Shown in pieces: positions 59,103 through 64,000 of a DNA stretch of 64,000 bases. Below the pieces are notes generated by a model that did no database searches, had not been told where the DNA came from, and saw only the letters and a list, made by a program, of their open reading frames with translations. Positions within the stretch are counted from its first letter, which is position 1. The number at the start of each line of letters is the position of its first letter. The stretch lies in the NCBI RefSeq assembly GCF_001665605.1, contig NZ_LZSV01000002.1, forward strand, positions 124,001-188,000, read 5' to 3'. Source of the DNA: Mycobacterium sp. 852014-50255_SCH5639931. Lineage in GTDB: Bacteria; Actinomycetota; Actinomycetes; Mycobacteriales; Mycobacteriaceae. The translations under genes were made by a program, and so were the position numbers.

Positions 59103-60278
59103 GTGCAGCTCACCTTTGACGCCGACGTCGAGGCGTTCCGTTCCGAATTCATCGCATTCCTGGCCGCGCACCTACCCACCGAGGCCGAAGCGTTCGAGCG
59201 ACCGCGCTCCAGCTCGCACGTGCCGGAATGGGCCCGTCGCTGGCAACGGCTGTTGTTCGACAGCGGATGGTTGCTTCCCGGCAACCCGCCCGAGTTCGGC
59301 GGACGAAACGCCACGCTGTTGCAGCAATACGTCTACTTGGAGGAACTGGGGCGGCGGCGCATCTATCAAAGTTTCAATCCGCAAGGCGTGGGCATCATTG
59401 CGGCCTCGTTGCTGACCTTCGGCACACCCGAACAAAAGCGGAAATGGGCGGTGCCGATTCTGCGGGCCGAGATCACCGCGGCGCTGGGAATGAGTGAACC
59501 CGGGGCCGGCTCCGACCTCGCATCGCTGAAAACACGTGCGGTGCTTGACGGTGATCACTTCGTCGTCAACGGGCAGAAGGTGTGGACGTCGGGCGCCCAC
59601 GATGCCGACGTGCTGCTGACCTTCGTGCGCACCGATCCAAAGGCGCCGAAGCACAAGGGCATTAGCGTGTTGCTGATCCCGACCGATACACCGGGTGTAG
59701 TGCGACGCCCGTTCGCGTCGATGTGCGACAGCGACGAAGTCGACTTCAACGAGGTGTTTTTTACCGACGCGCGGGTGCCGACCGAGAATCTGGTGGGCGA
59801 ACTCAACGGAGGGTGGCGGGTGGCCACCGGCTCGCTGGGACACGAACGCGTGATGCTCTGGATGGGATACGTCGACCTGTTGCACGAATTGAGCATCGAT
59901 TTCCGCCCCTCGAGCGCCCTGGAGCGAGATCGCTACGCCACCCTGGTGATGGACGCCCACGCGCTGCGGCTCCTGGGGTCCGCGGCGTTATCGCGGGCCG
60001 CTCGCGGTGACGAGGACGTACCGGCCCAATCGGTGCTCAAGCTGCTGGGATCCGAAGCCCTGCAACGGGCGTCCGAGGACGCGCTGGACGCCGCGCGCGC
60101 GGACGGGCTGGTGTACCGCGCGGTGACCGCTCCGTTCGCCCCGCTGAACCTCGACAGCCATTACCGCAGCTGGTTCGACCGATACGCGCGCAGCTTCGCC
60201 GCGACGATTGCGGGCGGCACGTCGGAAATTCAGCGGAACATCATCGCCGAACGCGTGCTGGCGTTGCCCCGGAACTAG
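59103..60278 (+). CDS. Acyl-CoA dehydrogenase (FadE), full-length
   Basis: 391 residues, normal ACAD length. GMSEPGAGSDLASLK (about 136-150), NGQKVWTSGAHD (about 164-175) and the C-terminal GGTSEIQRNIIAERVL (about 371-386) are intact. The GTG at 59103 follows GGGGAG; the frame opens at 59055. It is expressed from the promoter carrying the 58983 operator. It is a lone, self-sufficient subunit, in contrast to the two heteromeric pairs. Its stop shares CTAG with the convergent small gene. Confidence 0.92.
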   Translation: MQLTFDADVEAFRSEFIAFLAAHLPTEAEAFERPRSSSHVPEWARRWQRLLFDSGWLLPGNPPEFGGRNATLLQQYVYLEELGRRRIYQSFNPQGVGIIAASLLTFGTPEQKRKWAVPILRAEITAALGMSEPGAGSDLASLKTRAVLDGDHFVVNGQKVWTSGAHDADVLLTFVRTDPKAPKHKGISVLLIPTDTPGVVRRPFASMCDSDEVDFNEVFFTDARVPTENLVGELNGGWRVATGSLGHERVMLWMGYVDLLHELSIDFRPSSALERDRYATLVMDAHALRLLGSAALSRAARGDEDVPAQSVLKLLGSEALQRASEDALDAARADGLVYRAVTAPFAPLNLDSHYRSWFDRYARSFAATIAGGTSEIQRNIIAERVLALPRN

Positions 60279-60538
60279 CGGGCGTCCAGCCAAGCGTAGT
60301 ACCCGATCACGACGAGCCCGGCCGCGATCGATACGGCCCCTAACGCCATGCCCGCCAGCGCGATTCGCGGATTGTTCGCTTCGCCTCGCTGCACGCGTCT
60401 GCGCGCGATATCGCCCGTGATCACCGCCGCAATGCCGAAGGGCACCCCGATCAGCATCCAGCAGGTCAGGAGCGCGACCAGGCCCACGAGCAGCGCAGCG
60501 ACGCCCATCTCGTTTCGTGGTTGCTCGGGTTGACTCAT
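60275..60538 (-). CDS. Small membrane protein (DUF4190-like)
   Basis: 87 residues with two membrane segments, about residues 14-38 (LLVGLVALLTCWMLIGVPFG) and 60-82 (ALAGMALGAVSIAAGLVVIG), separated by a basic loop (DIARRRVQRGEA). Typical of DUF4190 proteins common in actinobacteria. ATG 60538. Orientation: short cytoplasmic N terminus (MSQPEQPRNE). Function unknown. Confidence 0.85.
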   Translation of the reverse strand: MSQPEQPRNEMGVAALLVGLVALLTCWMLIGVPFGIAAVITGDIARRRVQRGEANNPRIALAGMALGAVSIAAGLVVIGYYAWLDAR

Positions 60539-60628
60539 CGCGTCGCGTCCTCCTGGTGGCCAGACGGAGTCTACGCGCAGGTTTTCCGGTCCTCCGGCGG
60601 CGAGCGTGGCGGCGGGAGTGTGGGCCGG

Positions 60629-61447
60629 CTAGAGCTCGGCAAGCCGCGGCGCGAACCGCCTATCCACCAATGCTTTTCCGGCCTCCCGGGTGAGCTCCCG
60701 TGCGTTGCCCAGCAGTCCGTCCAGGATTAGCGACCGTTTGACGTGGTGATGCAGCGGGTGCTCGGCGGTGAAGCCGATCCCGCCGAGCACCTGCTGGCAG
60801 TGGCGGGCGGCGGTGAGCGCGGCCTGGCCGGCGGCGGCCTTCGCCAGCAGGGCGGCCAGGCCGTCGTGATCGTTTGATTGTGCGGCGACGTGCAGCGTCG
60901 CCTCGGCGCCCTCGATCGCGACGAGCGTCTCGGCCAGCCGGTGCCGGATCGCCTGGAACGAGCTGATGTGCCGCCCGAACTGGACGCGGTCGAGGGCATG
61001 CTGGCGCGCCAGCGCGAGCATGGCCCGGCCGGCGCCGACCAACCACCAACCCAGTGCCCGCCGCCCCGCATGCAGCGCGGCCGGCGGCAAAGAACTCCCT
61101 TGTGGCACAAGGTGTATCGGCAGCGAATCGTCGACCGCCGACTTCGCGCCCGCCTCGCCCCGCTCCCATATCACCCAGGAGCCACCGGCGAACGGTAGCG
61201 GCACGGTGTCCCCCGGCGCGACCCCACTCTCGCGTAACACCACGTCGTTGAGCACCGGCGCGTGCGCGCCCGTCTCGCCAAGCAGGCGGAACATCAAAGG
61301 CACAGCAATGTCCGGCATTTCGTCCAGCATGTCGCGCCAGCCCAGGTCGGCCAGCGCTACGTCGAGCTTAGCCCCCGACGCGGCCGTCATCGTCGTCCGC
61401 AGCGAACCTTCGAGCAGTCGCAGCGACTCAGGATCCGTCGGCTCCAC
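60629..61447 (-). CDS. Acyl-CoA dehydrogenase, short subunit of a heteromeric FadE pair
   Basis: 272 residues. C-terminal ACAD segments ALDRVQFGRHISSFQAIRH (about 151-169) and QQVLGGIGFTAEHPLHHH (about 217-234) mark the short subunit, missing the final Arg/Glu motif. The start is GTG 61447 after GAAGGAG. It follows the long subunit with a three-base gap, so the two form a second heteromeric dehydrogenase. Confidence 0.88.
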   Translation of the reverse strand: MEPTDPESLRLLEGSLRTTMTAASGAKLDVALADLGWRDMLDEMPDIAVPLMFRLLGETGAHAPVLNDVVLRESGVAPGDTVPLPFAGGSWVIWERGEAGAKSAVDDSLPIHLVPQGSSLPPAALHAGRRALGWWLVGAGRAMLALARQHALDRVQFGRHISSFQAIRHRLAETLVAIEGAEATLHVAAQSNDHDGLAALLAKAAAGQAALTAARHCQQVLGGIGFTAEHPLHHHVKRSLILDGLLGNARELTREAGKALVDRRFAPRLAEL

Positions 61448-61450
61448 GGT

Positions 61451-62548
61451 TCACTCCTTCCCGAGGTCGAGTAGCCGCCGAGCGATGATGTTGCGCTGGA
61501 TTTCCGCGGTTCCGCCGTAGATGGTCGCCGCGCGCGAGTACAGGTATTCCGCGCGCCACGGCGTGTCGTCCAGCTCCAGGGCCCCGGGCAGCAGGTCGCG
61601 GACGGTGTCGTAGAGTCGCTGCTCTGCGCCGGCGAGCAGCACCTTGTCGATCGACGTGTCGGGTCCCAGTCGGGCTCCGTCGCGCAGCCGGTGCTGGGTG
61701 TCCCGGGACCGGCAGCGCAGCGTGTGTAGCGCCAGATACGCTGCCCCGAGGGAGGATTCGTCCGGGTCACCGACACTGGACGCCTGCGCGATGAGGTCAT
61801 CGAAGCGGGAGTACAGGAACGCGATCCGCTGCCAGAAGCAGGTGGACCGCTCATAGGGGAGCAGGTCCATGGCGAGCCGCCAGCCGTCTCCCGGCCGGCC
61901 GAGCATCCGGCTGCCCGGGATCACCACGTCGTCGTAATAGACCTCGCAGAATTCGTCGACGCCATGCATTGTCCGGAGCGGCCGGATGGTGATGCCCGGG
62001 GTGTCGAGGTCGACGAGGAAGGCGGTGATTCCGTCGTGCCCGGGCGCGGTGCGGGTGAGCAGGACGCAACGCGTCGAGAACTGCGCGAAGCTGGTCCAGA
62101 CCTTCTGCCCGTTGACGATCCAGTCATCACCTTGCTGCGTTGCGCGGGTCGTCAACGAGGCCAGGTCGCTGCCTGACCCCGGCTCGGAAAAGCCTTGACA
62201 CCAATGCTCTTCGCCGCTGAGCAGTCGCGGCACCATTTCGGCGGCAAGCCCTGCCGGGGCGTAATCGATCATCGTCGGAGCGAGCACCTCGAGCATCGAA
62301 TAGGGTCCGGGTTCCGCCAGACGGCGACCGACCACTTCCTCACCGACGATCGCGCGCAGCACCGCGGGACCACCCAATCCGCCGACCTCGGTGGGCCAGC
62401 CGTAGCGCATCCAATCGGCGTCGTAGAGCGCGCGGCTGACGCGGGCGAACTGTCGCATGTGGCCCTGCAGCGAGTGGTCGGGCCCCGGGGTCAAGTCATT
62501 GTCGTCGAGCCACGAGCGCAGACCGGCCCGGAACTCCTCGACATTCAC
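61451..62548 (-). CDS. Acyl-CoA dehydrogenase, long subunit of a heteromeric FadE pair
   Basis: 365 residues. GFSEPGSGSDLASL (about 118-131), NGQKVWTSFAQF (about 145-156) and the C-terminal IYGGTAEIQRNIIARRLL (about 343-360) are intact. The GTG at 62548 overlaps the stop of the upstream NTF2-like gene by four bases (GTGA). The frame stays open further upstream but the longer leader is low-quality sequence. Partner of the short subunit at 60629. Confidence 0.92.
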   Translation of the reverse strand: MNVEEFRAGLRSWLDDNDLTPGPDHSLQGHMRQFARVSRALYDADWMRYGWPTEVGGLGGPAVLRAIVGEEVVGRRLAEPGPYSMLEVLAPTMIDYAPAGLAAEMVPRLLSGEEHWCQGFSEPGSGSDLASLTTRATQQGDDWIVNGQKVWTSFAQFSTRCVLLTRTAPGHDGITAFLVDLDTPGITIRPLRTMHGVDEFCEVYYDDVVIPGSRMLGRPGDGWRLAMDLLPYERSTCFWQRIAFLYSRFDDLIAQASSVGDPDESSLGAAYLALHTLRCRSRDTQHRLRDGARLGPDTSIDKVLLAGAEQRLYDTVRDLLPGALELDDTPWRAEYLYSRAATIYGGTAEIQRNIIARRLLDLGKE

Positions 62549-62979
62549 GGCGTGGGACGGCCGACGGCGTGCGGGCGCCCGGAGTCGTGCACGCCGCTGC
62601 GGCGAATGAATGTCATGGCACGGGTCTTCAGCCGCCACCCGTCGGGCGTGCGGGCGTAGGTGTCGCGGTAGTAACCGATCCGCATGTCGTGGGTGGCGTG
62701 GTCGATGAAGCACAACGGCTGGGTGCCACTCGCGGCGTCGCCGTCGATGTTTTCGATCAGCGCAGTTCCGGTGAGGAACAGGCCTTTTGGCGCCGCGGCC
62801 ACCAGTTCGGGAAATCTGTCCAGCCGGTAGGTGTCGCCGAACGCGCTGTAGGTCCCGTCCGGGGTGAAGACACCGATCAGCCCGTCGATGTCTTCCTGGG
62901 TGATGGTCACCGCGTAGCGGGCGAGCAGCTGCTGGATCTCGACCAGGTCGTCAGTTCGGGTTGGCTGATTTGTCGACAT
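62545..62979 (-). CDS. NTF2/SnoaL-like protein
   Basis: 144 residues. The SnoaL pattern is clear: LVEIQQLLARYAVTITQED (about 12-30), FTPDGTYSAFG (about 38-48) and YYRDTYARTPDGWRLKTRAM near the C-terminal region. ATG 62979. It overlaps the preceding amidohydrolase by 29 bases and the following FadE by four. Possibly a small isomerase, dehydratase or ketosteroid-isomerase-like protein; catalytic residues were not identified. Confidence 0.85.
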   Translation of the reverse strand: MSTNQPTRTDDLVEIQQLLARYAVTITQEDIDGLIGVFTPDGTYSAFGDTYRLDRFPELVAAAPKGLFLTGTALIENIDGDAASGTQPLCFIDHATHDMRIGYYRDTYARTPDGWRLKTRAMTFIRRSGVHDSGRPHAVGRPTP

Positions 62980-64000
62980 AGACCTTGCCGCCTTTCATGA
63001 CAAAGCTCACCTGCTGGGTAACGGTTATGTCTTCCAAGGGGTTTCCCGGCACCGCGATGATGTCGGCGAGCTGTCCCGCCGCGAGCCGCCCGCGGTCCGT
63101 CGTGTTGATCAGCTCGGCCGCGGTCACCGTCGCCGCCCGCAAAACCGCCAACGGCGGCAGGCCCCAATTGACGAGGGTGACCAGCTCGTCGGCGTTGCGT
63201 CCGTGCGGGATCGCGGGTGCGTCGGTGCCGACCGCGATCTTCACGCCGGCCTGGTAGGCGGCCAGGATCGAGGTCCTGGCCTTCGGGAACATTTCGGCCG
63301 CCTTGGCCTGCAGCTCTGGCGGAGCGTGCGAGACGTCCATCGCATCGCCATCGGCCAGGCGCCGGGTGCTCACCAGGAAGGTGCCATGCTCGACCAGCGA
63401 CGCGATCGCTTCGTCGTCGATCAGAAAGCCATGCTCGATGCAGTCGATGCCGGCCGCAACGGCATGCTTGACCGCTTCGGCGCCGTGCGTGTGCGCCGCG
63501 ACGCGCAGCCCACGCCGGTGGGCCTCATCGACGATCGCGCACAGCTCCTCATCCGAATAGTGTTGCGCGCCAGGCGGACCGGTCAGTGACATCACCCCGC
63601 CTGAACAGCAGACCTTGATCAGCTCGGCGCCGTGTTTGATCTGGTAACGCACCGCCTTGCGGATCTCGTCGATGCCGTTGGCGATCCCTTCTTCGACGGT
63701 CAACTCCAGGGCGTGGGGCGCGAACGCCGCGAACATCGTCGGGTCCAGGTGGCCGCCGGTCGGCGTGATGGCATGCCCGGCCGGCACCACGCGCGGGCCG
63801 TCGATCCAGCCGGCGTCAATGGCCTTGCCCAGCGCGACGTCCAACAGGTAGCCGCCGGTCTTGACGAACAGGCCGAGGTTGCGCACGGTGGTGAATCCGG
63901 CGCGCAACGTGCGCCGCGCATTGCCGACCGCGCGCAGCACCCGCGTCGGCGGATCGTCCTGAACCTGGGACAGGCCGGGTTTCTCCCCGCGCCCGCCCAT
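62951..64000 (-). CDS. Amidohydrolase (prolidase/imidazolonepropionase-like), 5' end outside window
   Basis: 349 visible residues of a metal-dependent amidohydrolase. The visible part begins after the usual HxH metal motif, at RTLRAGFTTVRNLG, so the N terminus is missing beyond 64000. Other metal-site segments are present: KVCCSGGV, AAHTHGAEAVKHAV, CIEHGFLID and VGTDAPAIPHG. The ending INTTDRGRLAAGQLADIIAV is typical. It leads the minus-strand operon of NTF2-like protein and FadE pair. Substrate unknown. Confidence 0.88.
   Translation of the reverse strand: MGGRGEKPGLSQVQDDPPTRVLRAVGNARRTLRAGFTTVRNLGLFVKTGGYLLDVALGKAIDAGWIDGPRVVPAGHAITPTGGHLDPTMFAAFAPHALELTVEEGIANGIDEIRKAVRYQIKHGAELIKVCCSGGVMSLTGPPGAQHYSDEELCAIVDEAHRRGLRVAAHTHGAEAVKHAVAAGIDCIEHGFLIDDEAIASLVEHGTFLVSTRRLADGDAMDVSHAPPELQAKAAEMFPKARTSILAAYQAGVKIAVGTDAPAIPHGRNADELVTLVNWGLPPLAVLRAATVTAAELINTTDRGRLAAGQLADIIAVPGNPLEDITVTQQVSFVMKGGKVYVDKSANPN

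Overview
This window reads as chromosome from an actinobacterium, very probably a Mycobacterium. The base composition is high in GC, GTG and TTG starts are frequent, and genes are tightly packed with ATGA/GTGA stop-start overlaps. The family content fits: luciferase-like (F420-type) oxidoreductases, many FadE acyl-CoA dehydrogenases including short/long heteromeric pairs, a mycofactocin-type short-chain dehydrogenase, P450s with small ferredoxins, CaiB-type CoA transferases and many TetR regulators. The species cannot be named from the sequence alone. There are no rRNA, tRNA, CRISPR, phage or insertion-sequence features, and no gene-free stretch longer than about 290 bases.

Layout. (1) 1-3871: the end of a divergent B12-dependent acyl-CoA mutase, its separate cobalamin-binding subunit, a luciferase-like oxidoreductase and a CoA transferase. 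(2) 3898-7375: LysR, epimerase-like protein, luciferase-like enzyme, TetR. (3) 7666-12667: a Rieske oxygenase operon with two NTF2-like proteins, a frameshifted P450, an SDR and a CMD-family protein. (4) 12744-22039: a beta-oxidation block: amidohydrolase/small protein/2Fe-2S ferredoxin on the minus strand; acyl-CoA ligase, two FadE and a crotonase on the plus strand; then hydrolase, thiolase and a MeaB-type GTPase. (5) 22197-25088: a degenerate E1-alpha-like protein beside a two-component system. (6) 25105-36679: an IclR-flanked aromatic cluster with clear mhpC-mhpA-mhpB homologues followed by a KstD-like flavoprotein, luciferase-like enzyme, SDR, cyclase and hydrolase. (7) 36676-45473: Tat-exported multicopper oxidase, several SDRs, a lone periplasmic-binding-fold protein, a 930-residue LuxR-type ATPase regulator. 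(8) 45482-56275: PAS protein, then a TetR-ferredoxin-P450-amidohydrolase-M24-M24-crotonase-fused CoA transferase-SDR run. (9) 56272-64000: two SDRs, a long TetR, a FadE, a small membrane protein, a heteromeric FadE pair, an NTF2-like protein and the end of an amidohydrolase.

How the parts may work together. The palindrome GAGAAT-N3-(A/G)TTCTC occurs at four promoters 44 kb apart: ferredoxin/ligase (14728), hydrolase/thiolase-meaB (19950), SDR pair (58130) and tetR/FadE (58983). This ties the ligase, dehydrogenases, crotonase, thiolase, MeaB, SDRs and a lone FadE into one probable regulon, with the TetR at 58210-58926 as the natural candidate regulator. Because MeaB is a chaperone for B12 mutases, and the window opens with a divergent mutase, I infer an accessory CoA-ester catabolic pathway ending in a carbon-skeleton rearrangement; the substrate is unknown. 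A second shared operator (TTAAATCAAYYGCTTGACTTAA, consistent in both copies) links the TetR-P450 operon to the SDR at 44655.

Limits: family calls are from motif recognition by eye without database searches; starts were chosen from ribosome-binding sites and overlaps; substrates are mostly not assignable.
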